This document shows positions 37,601 to 52,600 of a stretch of DNA of 64,000 nucleotides, one piece after another. Location: contig OX393569.1 in assembly GCA_947652115.1 (NCBI GenBank), forward strand, positions 4,576,291-4,640,290, in the 5' to 3' direction. Positions within the stretch are counted from its first letter, which is position 1. Each line of letters starts with the position of its first letter. The notes under the pieces were generated by a model, which saw nothing but the letters and a program-made list of their open reading frames with translations, was not told where the DNA came from and did not search any database. Position numbers and translations under genes: made by a program. The DNA comes from Blastomussa wellsi. Lineage: Eukaryota; Cnidaria; Anthozoa; Scleractinia; Plerogyridae.

Positions 37601-40600
37601 ATATTTTCAGCGCTGTGTGTGTCTTTCTTGTGGCACACTCGAGACAGGGCATCAGCAACAGGGATGGATCTCCCTTGCTTGTACTGGACGTTGACATCAA
37701 ATTGAAGACATCTAAGGAGTAGCCTCTGCAACCGGCTCGGAGCGTCATTTATGTTTTTCTTGAAAATTTGCTCCAGAGGGGAGTGGTCGGTTTCAACTGT
37801 CACGTGCCGACCGAGCAGGTAGTACTTAAACTTCTCTAACCCGTACGTGACTGCCAGGCACTCGCGCTCAAGGTTTGAATATCTGGACTCGGTTTCGGTG
37901 AGTGACCGGGATGCCATGGAAACAATGTGTTCATTGCCTTGGGAGTCTAACTGTCTCAGCCAGGCCCCAATGCCTGTTTTGCTTGCATCACATTGAAGGA
38001 TTGCTGGTGTGCTCGGGTCTGGGTCGTAGTAGGAGATTAGCCTGGATGTGCAGAGTTCTTGCTTAATCTCATCGAGTGCCTGTTGATGGTGGGGCTCCCA
38101 GCTGAAGTGGACGTGCTTCTTGGTTAGCTCTCTTAGTGGCGATGTTAGGTCAGCTAGCTTTATCGAAAAGCGGTTCAGGTAGGTTACCATGCCCAAGATG
38201 GTCTGAAGCTCTCCCATGTTCGATGGACTCTTCAAATTGCGAATTGCTTCAAGTTTCTCTTTTGCGGGTTGGATTCCATTCTCAGTCAGGACGTGCCCAT
38301 AAAAGTTGACTTGCGTCTGCTTGAACTGCAACTTTTCAGAATTGAGGCTGACATTGTGCTTGCGTGTGGCCTGCAGCATTTTACAGAAGGCTTGATCGTG
38401 CTCTGTTTCGGTTGAACCGCACACCACGATGTCGTCAGCGATCCCCATTACGTTGGGGATTCCCCTATAAACCTCATCGAGCTTGCGTTGGAAGATGTCT
38501 TGGGAGAGTTTGACCCCGAAGGGTAATCGTTTAAAACGATACCGTCCGAAAGGGGTGTTAAACGTGCACAGCAGGCTTGACTCATGGTCCAAGGCTACAT
38601 GCCAATAGCCTTTCTTTGTGTCCACAACGGAGAAGAATTTCTTTCCGTGTAGCTGCGGCAGGAGCTCATCAATGGTACGTGTGTAATAGTGCTCTCGACG
38701 TATACTCTTGTTCAGGTCCTTAGGGTCAAGGCAGAGTCTGATCTTCTTTTTGCCTTCAGGGGTTTCTCTGATGTTGCAAACAATTGAGTTTACCCAGTCG
38801 GTTGGCTCAGTCACGGCTGTGATGACATCATCCGCGATCATTTTGTCAAGCTCCTCCTTGTATAGGGGGAGTATGTGTACTGGAACAGTGCGTGGCGGGT
38901 GGACGACTGGAACAGGATGATCAATTAACTGGATGTGATACTTCTCTCCTGGGAAACAGCCTAACTTGTCGAAGCAGTCTTGGTACTCTTCCATAACAGT
39001 GGGCTTGGATAGCTGACCACGTTTTGCCTCGGCGTCTGTCTTGGTTGGTGGAATGGTGTTAACTTCATCCAGATTGGCTGATATTATTCCCAGGTCTTGG
39101 CACTGTCGGCACCCCAGCATGGATGGGCTTCCTGGGGCTTCCACGATGTTGAATGTGATAGTGGCTGTCTTGTCTTTATAAGAGACCTGTAAGGTGGCAA
39201 CACCAAGGTTTTCGATTGTGGAGCCTCCATATCCTCTAAGAACATTGCTGCATGGAAGGATAGTAATCGGGAATGGGAAGTGCTGAAGGTCTGTGGTGGT
39301 GATTACGCTGGCATCTGCTCCTGTATCTACTTTTAGGCTCATGTCATGGGCTTCATTAATCTTGACCTTGGCGTAAATCTTGTTTGGGTGACTGTCAAGG
39401 GCGTTTAGTGACATTTCTTGGGTTTGTTGGCCCTTTGTTGAAGTGAGAGTTCCAAGAAATACAGTGATGGGTTCTGTATCACTTGTTTCCTCATCTGATT
39501 CTTCTTCATAGGTGTATGCATAATCATCTTCAAAGGGGTACTCATCCTCTAGGTGGATATCTTGGCCCTGGTACTCTGGGCTGCTCACGATCTGGTGGAC
39601 CTTTTGAAGACGTTGTTGCATGCACACCCTTGCATAATGGCCGGTCTTGCCGCAGTGCTTGCATTTTGAATTCTTAGCTGGGCAGTGAGCTGATTTGTCA
39701 TGGGTGTTTCCGCATCTGAAACAGCCCTTTGACTTAAACTGAAGATGGCGAGGTTTTCTTGCAGTGTGATCTCTTTGGTTTTGGTCACCGTAGGATGTTT
39801 GGTGTGTGTAGCCTTGACTTGGTGGGGTTTTTCTGCTCGAATGTTTTTGAATTGTGTGAAGATCAGATTTCTCTTCACCTTTGGAAATTATCTTCATGTG
39901 TGCTTTAGTGCTTTCCTCGATTTTCGCCAGGTCATAGACTTGTTTGAAGGTCAGCTGGTTTCCTAGTGCTATCGCATCTTTGCGTACTTTATCTGACGCC
40001 ACGCCAAATACCAGGGTATCCCTGAGGGTATTTTCTTTAGCGGCGGGTTCGTATCCACCATCTTCGATGAGTAGTCGAGCTTCGGTTACGAACTCTTCGA
40101 GTGGTTTATCTCCTTGTTTTAGGCATCGAAGTTGATACCTGGCGAGAATCTGGTTACTTTGGGGCTTTGTGTACGCCTCTAGTGCCGCCATTACTGGGTC
40201 GATCTTGAGGTTGTCGCCTTCGCTGGCCCACGTGGATGTATTGTAAATTTCTAGGCCTTTGTCGCCTATCCAGAGGAGCAGCAGTCTAACTTTTTTCGCC
40301 TCTTCGAGTTTGTCGAGTGGCCCCGCGAAGATAAGTTCGCATTTCTGTTGAAATAGCTTGAAACGTTTGTGAACATCTCCTGAAGTAGTCCAGTCCATAG
40401 ACGGTGGCTTGAATCTGTCGGCCATGTTGTTTGTTTTGAATGTTCGAAGTAATTGATGTGTTTGAATTGATCGAAGTATCTGATATGTTCGAAGTAATTG
40501 ATGTGCTTGAATTGACGTACTTAGTAATGGTCGAAATATCCCACTTCTGACACCATGACACGAAATGGAAGGCGAATACCAGTTGAGATTTGCTCGAAGT

Positions 40601-43600
40601 CTAAGTTTTTAATGCCATGTGTTCAGCCGAGCGAGCTATTACAAAATGCCTGGGGCAAGCATGCCCATATATGGTTGTCACGCTGGACATACTGTGACAG
40701 AATTATTTATGACTATTAACATTCGGGTTTGATTTTATCTCATTCTGATCAGACAATCCAGCGAACCAATTAAAACTTGAAGTAATTACACGTAGCTGGT
40801 TGAAAAAGTGGCGCGAGATTTTTAAACCAATCACTGAGCGTGGTAATGGAAAACCAATGCAATTCTATTACTTTCGACACTCAATTGAAAACCGCTCTAA
40901 TAAATATGTTATTAACCGAGCAAAGTCGGTCTGTATGGGAGAATCTTGACCTTGGTCGTGGGTACAACCTCAATGCCTTCGGTGTGAACTCACGACCTCG
41001 ATCAAGATTCTCCCATGCAGACCTCATACTCGGATAATAGCGATACTCACTGGCTACAAACATTTCTTTCGATATTCAAGTGCCAACCACTGAAACAAAA
41101 GAACCCTTTTTCCATGACCAATCAGCCTCTGGTTGGCACATCAATGACAATAGATGACGCAACGATGAAAATCGCAAAAGGAGCTAAATAATTAAAAGGA
41201 ATATTAAATATCGGAATTAGTCTGGGCGCCTTATTTGGCAAGAAACAAAATAGACGAAGACTAAAATTCATTTAGCGACCAACGGAAGCCGTGTCTGGAA
41301 TGTCACTTTTTTATACATCATCCAAATGTATTGAAATGAATTCGATTTATTATGACGTTTTGAAGTTTTATTTAAAATCACAACATGCAAAAACGTTTCT
41401 TGATCAGTCAGCACTGCTATAGATGGCAATACTTAATTTACAGACCTGCCTGTTAAGTAGATAACAGCAAAGCGCAAGAAGTCTAAATAAAATGCAAGTT
41501 ATTGGACGGCGCCAGACTCGAACAACATTGGCGCGTTCTGAGAGAAATATAGAAAATGTAGGCGAAGTTTTCAATTCAAAAGTGTTTAGAAAAACCGGCT
41601 TTCCCGCTTAAAAATCGTCCACTATTCCAATTTGTTTGTCTGAGTCTTGTCTGAGCCATGACGTCACTCGCGTGCTGCGCTATTTAAATAGCTAGAGAAC
41701 CAATAAGGCAAGAGAACGTCAGAGAATTCCCGATTCCCTCTAGGAGGCTTGTGCGCAGAGAATCATAGTATTTGTATTCATCTTCGCGCGCCAAGTCTCG
41801 AGGAAATCTCGAGGATGTCATGCGCGTGATGAATACAGCTACCATGATACCCTGCGCACAAGTCTAATAGAGGGAATCGGGGATTTATCAGATGTCTACA
41901 GACGTATGTTAGTCTCAGAACACATGCGCTTTCGAATTTCCGAAAAAAAAAAGAAAAAAATCTTTGTTGAGGCCAACCTTAACTATCGGCCAGAGAAAAC
42001 GGAGAAAAGGTTTGCACTTTACTGAAAAAAGTTTTCTTTTGTTTAAAGATTTAAGAAAGCAAATCGGCGAAATTAATTTACGACTGTTCTATCTTCCGGT
42101 GCGCAGTACAAAGTTCGGATCGCTTAAAGGGGGAAAATGAGAACAACTTTCTTCTTAATTTTTTTTTCTTCATACTTATTTAATGACAAGGAACAAAGTT
42201 ACATCTTACTGAAATAAAATTGAAGGATAATCATGACCTTTGAACTACCCCTGCTGTTATATAATGCATTATTACAATATATGTGTATGTTTTCCATATT
42301 TTATTTCACTTAATGTGAGATACAAAACCAGAAGGAGGATTATTATTTATTCTTCTTAATGGTTCGCAGCTGCCGATATTTAATTAAAGACGTCGCTGTC
42401 TAAACGAAACATATTAAAAAAATTTGTACATCGACAATTTTAGGGAGAGAACAATAATAAACAAATACAATTGTTTGAGAAATAAAGGCAAAAGATGTAT
42501 GTATGTAAAAGAACGTGGGGGGATTTATCACTTTCCTTGTTATACACATTACATGTCAGTATAGCTGTGACACATGTTGTAAGTGCACACCGCATAAGAA
42601 AAAGGTTCATAGTCACACTCAAATACTAGGTGTTCCTAGTTTTGTAGTTTAGCCCTTCTCACTCAGTTATATAGCCGGACTATATAGAGACACAAAAACG
42701 TCCGAGAAATATTGGTTGTATTTCTACTATGATATAACAACGGCTCGTAAAACACGGCTCGTAAAACACAACAAGGTTCAAACACTGAGCTGATCTGACC
42801 TCAAGTATAACGCGCAGACTGTGGCAAATGATAAGGGATGTGTTATTTAAATTCTCAGTTCAATATGTTTAGATATTCCCTTGCTGAATATCAAAAAGGG
42901 CTTACATTTTAGTTGTATTTTTTTAATAAAGCCAGCTTGTAATTTAGAATGCTACTCTACAGCTGTCAGCAAATTTTGAAATGTCGTGTCAGTAAATTTC
43001 TTAGATGTGATCGACACACCCAGTTTTATCCTTTTGAGAAACCCTCTGAAACTAAGGTACGCTCCCTAAAAAAATAAAAACAGTTTGAAAACGCCTGTTA
43101 ACCAACAACGAATTAACTTCAACTTGATATATCGGGCGCTTCATAAATTAGGAAGTGCAATTCTAATTATTATTTCAAGCAATTTTTCCTGCGAAATGCG
43201 CTATCGCATTATGAACGCTTGTGATTTTGTCAAGTAAGGTTACATGGTTTCCTCAAAATGAAAATTTACATTGTAAATAAAGACGAGAAAAACGACTATA
43301 AGAGAAACAATCATCTAAAGTTTTTGTTATAAGTTAAAAGTTCATCGCGTTGCACTCAGAAATTTACTTCGCAGTATGTTCATGACAATACGTCTAATGA
43401 CCTTCAACTTCCAACAGTAAACGACAGGATTCAAAGATGAATTGAGTAGCACCAGGATCCATGTGTATATGGTAGATACTTTTGTAGCTGGACTTGATCC
43501 ACAGAATACAATGAAAGCCAAACTAAAACTGTGCGGCAAATAACAGGCCAAAAACACGAGATATACGTAAAATGTACCTACTGCAGTTTTAATAACACTG

Positions 43601-46600
43601 TCGACCTTTGCCGCAATTTCCTCACCATTCTGAACTGCTTGTTGAACTTGAAGGGTTTGTACTTGTTTTTTAAGGCGTTGTACGGCTATATAAATCTTGA
43701 AATAAAAAACCGCTGAAACAACGTAGCATAGTACGCCGTTTATGGCAAAAACAAGGTAAGTAATCTGGGTAGACACAAACACTCTGAATAAAGCAAGAAA
43801 CGCACTTAACACCCATATGGAGATCACTGCAGAAACAACACGCTTGTGAGTCACAAGTTCCTGGTATCTGAGATGAAGATGAATTGCCAAGAATCTGTCC
43901 ACACTCAAAGCTGCGATGCCTAAAAACGAAGCTTTAGACAATAAGTTTGTGATGAACGTAAATGCGGTATATGCAGCACACGTTGGATAGCTTTCACTGT
44001 TTTGTTGCAACCACTTGATTAGAAATGCGATGTTAAAAGGATGGCACAGTAAACCAACACCAAGATCAGAAACAGCAAGACTCAGAAGCAAGGTTTTTAG
44101 AGGCTTTGACAACGCTGAACTTCTTCTTAGCGCCTGGATTGTGATGGTGTTGAATACAATGGCTGTAATGGCCAGGACAGCGTTCAAGACACAATTGACT
44201 ACGTACCATGGATAGAAGTCTTCGACTTCGTTACTCGTGGGTTGGTATAGCAGCAATTCGTCACACAGAGGATTTTTCATGACCTCGAATTCTTTTTAAA
44301 AGTATGCGATTTTTTAATCCTGAAGGTTCCTGCCTTTTTGCGGTTAGTTCTGGATTGGCAGACGAATGCTATAACAAGAAAGTAGAACGGTATATCGCTG
44401 TTAAGGGAAAATCGCTTGGAAGCAGTCATCAGCAAAAGTAGAGTGAACATTCATTTTTTACCACCATTTTTATGGAAATGCGATCTATTATCTTGTAACT
44501 GTCACCTAACAAACTGCAAGGAACAAAATAATGGGGCTTCCATCATTCGAAGTCAATCAAGAAAGTTATAAAGTTCAGAGATGTCTGTAGACGGCCATTT
44601 AGTTACCAGAGCGTAGGCGTAAGAAAAAAAGAGAAAATCTTTGTTAAACTCAACCTTAAATATCGGACGAGATAACGGAGAAAAGTTTCCACTTCACCGG
44701 CTGAAGAGAGCTTATTTATTCAACGTTTCAAGTAGTCAAATCGGAAAAATTAATTTACGAGTGGCCCATTTTTACGGTGCGCCGTACAAAATTCGGATCG
44801 CTTAAGGAGCAAATGAGAATACCCTTCCGCAGTTGGCGGCATTTAATATTCAGACGTGGCTGTCCAAACGAAGGATATTAAAAAATGTTTAATAGTGTCT
44901 GAAAGCCGATAATTATAGCTAGCGAACCAAAAGAAATGGAATCAGTTTCGCAATAAAGGCAAGAGATCGTGGGAGAATTTATCTCTTTCCATACATCACA
45001 TGTCAATATAGATCGGGCTAGTGTCATTCGCTGTAGTGCAGTACATATAAGGAAAACGTTCATTTTTAATAATTCCATTTCACCCTCAAAAATTAGGTGT
45101 TACCCAATATTGGGTCTGCTTAGTCGTTAAATGTTTTTTTTTCTGTCTCTAAGGAAAAATCGTTTGGAAGCATTCATCAGTATATGAATACTGAAATATT
45201 GCTTCCTAAATTCTTCTTCATTAAGGAATGATCTTTTATTTTGTAACTGGCAACTGAGTCAAAATTAAATGAATAAAGCAATAGCGTTTCCATCACAGGA
45301 ATTCAATCAAGCAAGTGAAAAAGTATACAGATGTTTGTAAGCGTCAATGTGGGTCAGAAAAAATGGACATAAACTCTGTTGAGGTTAACCGTAACTATCG
45401 GCCTCAGATAACGGAGAAAAGGGTTCTACTTTAAAGACGAGAGTTTTATTTTGTTCAACGTTTTAAGAAAGCAGATCAGCGAAATTAATTTTCGAGCGTT
45501 CTATCCTTCCAATGCGTGTTGAAAACTTCTGATCGCTCAAGGAACCAATAAGAACGCCTCCCTTTTTAATGGCCCAGTTTGTCATCTAATAAACTAAATT
45601 GTAGCTGGCGATATTTAATTTAGCGACGTGCATGTCTGCACGAGAGATATTAAAAACTTAAGAATTGGTTCATGCTTAGCGTGCGTATATCGAGTTATGG
45701 TGCACGCGGGAAGAGCACGAAAGAAGCGTAAGACTTGCTCGAGGCGACAGCCGAGAGCAATTCTAGCTTCTTGAGTGCTCTCCAAAGTTCCCAAGTGCAC
45801 CATAACTCGATACACGCACAGCTTAAAGCATGAACCAATTTTTTTATAACATAGTTGATTAGTGGTTTGAAAAAAAAATAAAAGTGAAAGGATTGAAAAC
45901 AACAACAGCAACAGACCATGCATTGAAATTGGTCGTGATGAAAGCGTTGGTATTTAGGCATCCGTTTAGAGTTTTATAGAGGTTTAAGAAAATAGCTTAG
46001 ACTTTATTTGTACGACTTTCATTGATGGGTTGACAATGAATGCAGTAAAAAGGCCTTAGCGACAGCATTAATTTTACAAGTTTTCTACTTCAGTTCTAAA
46101 CGGTTCAAAGGTTAGCTTTGAATTTGGTTGAATTATTTCATTAATAGATTGACAATACACGCGATGAAAATGGTTTTACGAAGAAAACTAAACAAAAAAC
46201 AGCGACGAAATCGGACGGCGAATTGAAATGATCGATGAAATCAAAGCTAAAAAGCGAAGTTTAGAGTTTTCAGAGACGGCTCTAACTTGTTCGAATGAAG
46301 AAAATTTTGCGCTTTACTAACCTGACCTAAAACCTGGTCAAAAATAAAGAAACGGGCGTCGCGAAGACACAATTCTTCAGCTTCTTCAAATGCAATTGCA
46401 CACGTCATTTTATTGAGCATGGCTCAATGGGAATTAGATGGGGCCAACGCGCGCACTATGTTATAATTAACAATTATTCCACGGACGTGCGTTGGATATG
46501 AGACGGTAGATAGCCAACGGGGCGCGTAGCAATCTCATATCCAACAAGCACGAGTGGAATAATTGTTTTATTAAAAACGCCCCAAAAATATTGTACAAAC

Positions 46601-49600
46601 ATTGCAAAAATGCATTCTGTTACGCGTACACCTACCTTTTTGGTAGGTCAATGGTATATGAGCTCATATACCATTGCCTCTCAACCAATCAAAACTCAGG
46701 AAATGCAATATACCATAGCTAGTTTTTAATAATGTTTAATAGTACCTGAAAGTAGATAATAGCGAGGCAAATAGAATAGAATGCAAAATCGTGTTCAAAG
46801 CGTTCACAAGTGTGGATAAAGGTTCATGTTCAAAGCGTTACTTCGCATGTTCGCAAGTTAATAACAATCTTACAAGTGCAAAATTTCGCTACCCAGTCTT
46901 CCAATGTAGATAAATTGCATTGCATATAAGTCTCTCAGCGCTACCAATAACAAAAAGGACTATTGTGTAATGATTAATGCGCAACGTTGAACAGGAAGAA
47001 TGGACCTTTCTTTTATACGATTGAATATCATTGATGTTTTTAAACCAAAATTATTTTTTATGTAAATACTATTTTTTTGTATTGCAGCTGTCAACTAAAT
47101 CAAAATTCAACGAATAAAATAACGACGCTTCAATTATTTGACGTCAGTCAAGAAATTTCTAGTTCATAGATCTCTATAGAGTGTTTACGCTAACGTGGTT
47201 AGCATCCATACAGAAACAAAAGGAAGAATTTGCATTAAAATAGAGTTCAATTCCCAAAAGACTCGTTTACTTCTCCAACATGGCCGCCATTTTTTTTGTT
47301 GTACTCCTCCAACATGGCCGCCAAGACGTCACGCGAACACACTCTATATACGTATGTAGTCTCAGAGCGCATGCGCTTTCAACTTTCCAAGAAAAAAAAA
47401 TAAGAAAAATCTTTGTTGAGGTCAACCTTAACTACACGCCAGAAATAGCGGAGAAAAGGTTTTCCACTTTACAGAAGAGCGTTTTCTTTTGTTTACTGAA
47501 CGTTTCAGAAAGCGAGTCGGCGAAAGTAATTTAAGAGTGTTCTGTCTTCCGGTGCGCAGTACAAACTTCGGTTCGCTTAAGGAGCAAATGAGAATACCTC
47601 TCTTCTCAATAGACCGCAGCTGGCGACATTTAATTTTAAGACGTGGCTGTCTGAACGAAAGATATTATTTTTTTTAACAGTTTCTGTAAACATTATCACT
47701 ATTCTTGACACACATCTCATGTCATTTTAGATTGCACTCATGCAATTAGTGCAAGGCATAAACGCAAAAGCTTCATTTTTAATAATTTACATATTCATCC
47801 CTTCTCTGTCGGCCACAGAATGTATAGCTACACAAAAACAGTCCGAGAAATGTAGGTTGTAAGTATACCATGATATATTTTCGACTTCTGCTCTAGCGGC
47901 TAAAAGGCTAGTCAAACACAACAAGACTTAAATATTGAGCTGATCTGTTCTCCAGTTTTGGCAAATGATAAGCTTAAGGGATGTGTTATTTAAATTGTTT
48001 ATTTAATATGTTTACTTATACTTTGCTGAATATCAAAAAAGGTCCACACGTCTTTTTTCTCGAACAAAGCCATATCCAGCTTGATCACGTAGATAGGCAT
48101 AACTCATTATACTATTGGACGCTACTATGTAGCTGTCAGCTAGAAAGCAACAAGAATTTGAACATTAATTTCTCAGCCATGATCGCCCGCTGAAACTTTG
48201 CTTCCTATTACATTCTACAGCTTACCAAAAAATTACTAATTATAATAAAACAGTCTGAAACGCAGGCTTACCTGAAGCGGTTTCTTCAAAATGAAAAGCT
48301 AAATTAGCAATGGAAGACGGGAACAATGACATTATATTTAACAAATAAAGAAGCCTAAGCCATGTATTATACTGTAATAAAACACGACGGGCATTTGAAA
48401 ACACGAGGGAAATGTAGAGAACACGAGCCGCAGGCGAGTGTTTTCTACATTTCTCGAGTGTTCTTAAATGTCCGGAGTGTTTTATGACAGTATAATACAT
48501 GGCTTAGGCTTCTTAATTTGCTTTATGATATAGATTTTATACGGCACGAGTAAAAACGCCAAAACACGCACGATCGGTAAACTGAAGCAATTTAATTTCG
48601 TTTCTTCTACTTTCCTCTCGAACTTAGAAGCTTCTTAGACAATCTCTGCAGCTTGACTCAGAATATCAAAATTTTGTCCGGAATTTCTTTATAGAAAATG
48701 TTCGCCGCCATCCCTTGCGAATTTTCACTAGAGTAAAGCTGACGAAAAACAATAAAACACGCTTTTTCTATGTTTTATACTCTGATAAAACATGGGTTTT
48801 TGACCAATCAGAGCGCGCGCAGAGTCCTATCTATATTATAAATAGCAATAAACTTTGTATGATAAATATATACACTTTCATCGCGTGTCACTTAACTAAA
48901 TTCCTGAGTTCTAACTCAGAAATAGATTTTGCAGCATGTGCATGACAACGCGTCTAATAGGTTTCATCTTCCAGCAGTAGACAATAGGGTTCAAAGATGA
49001 ATTGAACAACACCAGGATCCATGTATATAGAGCACACATCTTCGTAGCTGGACTTGATCCAGACAATACAGTGAAAGCCAAAATAAAACTGTGCGGTAAA
49101 TAACAGGCCAAAAACACGAGATATATGTAGAATGTACCGAGAGCAGATTTTCTCAATCTTTTAACATTTATGGCCATTTCTTCACAATTCTGTGCTAGTT
49201 GCTGAACTTGCAGGGTTTGTATTTGTTTTTTATGGCGTTGTACGGCCAAATAAATCTTGCAATAAAGGACTGCTGAGACCACGTAGCATATTACGCCATT
49301 TATAGCAAATACAACATAAGTAATATCGGTGGACACAAACACCCTGAATAAAGCAAGAAACGCACTTAACACCCACATGGAGATCACTGCATAAACAACA
49401 CGCTTGTGAGTCACAAGTTCCTGGTATCTGAGATGAAGATGAATTGCCAAGAATCTGTCCACACTTAGAGCTGCGATGCCCAAAAACGAAGCTTTAGACA
49501 ATAAGTTTGTTATGAACACAAATGCGGTATATGCAGCACACGTTGGATAGCTTTCACTGTTTTGTTGCAACCACTTGATCAGAAATGAGATGTTAAAAGG

Positions 49601-52600
49601 ATGGCAAAGTAAACCAACTCCAAGATCAGAAACAACAAGGCTCAGAAGCAATGTTTTTAGAGGCTTTGACAACGAGGAAGTTCTTCTTAACGCCTGGACT
49701 GTGACGCTGTTGAATATGATGGTTGTGATGGTCAGGAAAGCGTTCAGAACACAATTAACTATGTACCATGGATAGAAGTCTTCAACTTCGGTACTTGAGG
49801 GCTGGTACAGCAGCAGTTCACTACAGAGAGGATTTTTCATAATCTTTAATCGCTGGAACGATATGGAACCTCACCGAAAAATGTCTGCACGGCAAGGCTT
49901 CTTCTAAAAGGCAATACCCAGCTTTATCGGTGTCTGCTAGTCATCTCAATTAACTTTCACGGAAAATTAGAATAAAAGTCCTTCGTTACATGTCAAAATG
50001 TCTACTTTGCACGTCATCATAACATTAATAAAATACAAGCTTGCTTGAATAATTTTTATTTGACATATGCGCGTGCCGAGTAAGAAAATGGCTTCGACGT
50101 GGAATTCCTTACGAGGAAAACGTTTTGCAGAGCGAGTGCTGTAAAAAGCAAAAAGGTCCTGATGTTAACGTTCTCAGTGATTGCTTTCACGAGTCATTCT
50201 TGTTATGTACATGTCGGCGCATTTTTCATTTGCTAACAAATTTAAAGATGACCAGTGAAGACTAAAAAATGCAAATAAAAATGCTGTTTTTTCATTGTAT
50301 AATTACGTTGAAGCATTGATCAATAAATGAAGATTGAATATTTGGTTTTTCCTTCCAGTCTTAATTAGACGTCCAACGTCCAACTGTGAATTGAGTCAAA
50401 GCAGAAATGGATAAAACAATAACTATTTCTCAATACTTCAAGTCAATTTAACAAAGTTTTAGTTCTTTTTCGTGGAGGTTTAACCAAAATTATCGGTCAG
50501 GGATAACGGGAAAAGGGTGCTAGGCCCTACTTTAGATTTATGTTTCAAAAAGAGCAAATCGGTGTTCTACCTTTTCCATGCCCATCACAAAATTCGGATA
50601 GCAACGGGCTGTTTATATGATAAACTGTATTTCAGTCGGTGAAATTCAATTTCAATTTCGCTCCTGTCTGAACGAAACATATCCAATTGTTTAATAGCGT
50701 CTGTAAGTCGATAATTATAAGCGAAAGTCTAAAAGCAAACAAAGGAAAATATTGGCAATGAATTCGTTTGCGTAATAAATGGAAGAGAACGTGAGGGAAT
50801 TCATTATAGTTTGCGTCAAACACATCACTCGCTTACAGCACTCAGTTACGATCGCTGCCCTATGATAATTATTTCACTAATAAGAATGCGAGAAGTCCCT
50901 CTTTTGCTCTAAAGTCAGTGGGGTTGAACAACAAAATGCTTCGCCGCTCGAGCAACGCACTCTTTCCTCTTTAATTAAGCAAAAGAGAGACTGTTTGCAG
51001 TCTGTGCACTGATTAAAACATTTGACAGTCTTCCATGGTGGTTGAAACTATGTTAAATAGAAAAACATCAACGAGAAACATTAATGAATTAGTCTCTAAG
51101 ATTGTGGACATCGAGCAAAGTAAACGTTAGTGAGAAACACCATGATCTAAGGAGGCGGTTGTGACACACCGAATTTGTCCGTTATCTGGAAGCCTGCACG
51201 AGAGTGGCCAAAATTAGTATATTGCTAATAAAAATATTAATAACACGAAGGGAAAAATGTCTCCGAAGTTCTTTTACAATTTTTCACGAAAAGGCTGAGT
51301 CAAATTAACAATGAAGACGCTTTCTTTATGCTTCCTTGTCATCTCGTTCATATTTAACTTTCGCTAATTGGAATAAAGCCATCGTTACAAGTCAAATTAT
51401 CTGCGCATGTTGGATGCCTTTACAACTTCAAAAATTAGCCAGTTGGAATAATACAACGCTCCGAATAATTAAAAATGGTCATGGACAGAGTCCCAATCGA
51501 GGGAAAAAGAATTTAAAGTTGCAGGAATGCGTTAATAATATTGTCCGTAGTTGCTCTTTAATATCGATGCGTGGGTGTATATTTTCAGTTACGACAAAAT
51601 TAAAGCTAAAACACGAAATATAGAAAGACAAAATACAGATTTTAAACAAATGCGAGTAAATAATTTACAAATAATTTATCTTCAGTTTAAGAGTACAATT
51701 CTTTTATGATAATGCAGATATTCAGTGTTCTTTATATTTTGCCTTTGATAAATACTCAAACTTGCTCGTTAGAAATTTCCTTTGTTGTATAGATAATAAA
51801 AGGAGATTGACATCTACAGGTGTAATGTAGGCTCACAGGCGACTCGTGGACGAAATCCGCGCTATTCAATATTCCCTTCTGATATTAATCGAGAATTCAA
51901 CATTCATTTTTCCGATTCAAGCACAAAATCCAGATAGGCTGCTCCGATCTGTAACATGCAAACTATGGCAAATAATAAGGAATTTGTTATTAATGTTTTC
52001 TACGTACATGGTTACATATTCCTTTGCTAAATATATTGGAAAGGACCGATACTGAAGCTTTCTACTCCTAAACGAAGCCATGTCTTTCGACCGCGTTGGC
52101 AGGCTTACCTCTTAATACTATTTGACGCGGCTACTACTAGGTTTTCAGCTTAAAATTCCGGAGAATTTCCCACCAAGTTCGGACCACTTGATTTTCAGAT
52201 CTTAATCCAAGTTACATCCGTTACAAGAAAATACGTTTCAAAGCGTATGTTAAACTAAACTCCTTATCTTCAATCTATTGCGCTCCCGATATATATTGAG
52301 CAAGTGCAGTTCTTTTTGTAAAGTATTTTGTGGTCAGAACTACGTCACGGTTCGTGCATTTTGAAAAATTTAGCCTAAGTTTTTCAAAATCGTCATTTGT
52401 AATCCGTCTCAATCTTCTCCATCCCTAACCATCCTTGTTCCTTTTTGGTTTAGTATCACCTCTCTGGTGTTTTTCTTCCTTTTTAAACCAATAGTTTTAG
52501 ATTTCCTACGTTTAAAGGGTAATTTGGTTCCTCGCAAAAAAATAACCCAACATTTCGTGACGTAGCGCCTTTAAAACGCTTATATGATTTTGCCAAGTTA

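Larger units (their letters stand above)
35787..40699 (-). mobile_element. full-length Ty3/Gypsy-type LTR retrotransposon
   Basis: 4,913 bp inserted in the TRPN intron on the same strand as the host gene. It has two 144-bp LTRs, a primer-binding site, one uninterrupted Gag-Pol frame, and a polypurine tract next to the 3' LTR. GAATT flanks it on both sides (35782-35786 and 40700-40704) as a 5-bp target-site duplication. The LTRs differ at two visible sites, so the insertion is young. The domain order PR-RT-RNaseH-integrase places it in the Ty3/Gypsy superfamily by family knowledge. Confidence 0.95.

Noticed and set aside
40881..41063. Mirror-image open frames on both strands
   Set aside because: Produced by the palindromic element 40909-41040.
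45615..45961. Two overlapping - strand frames of 88-102 codons with hydrophobic starts
   Set aside because: They span the fold-back element 45663-45840; no domain found.
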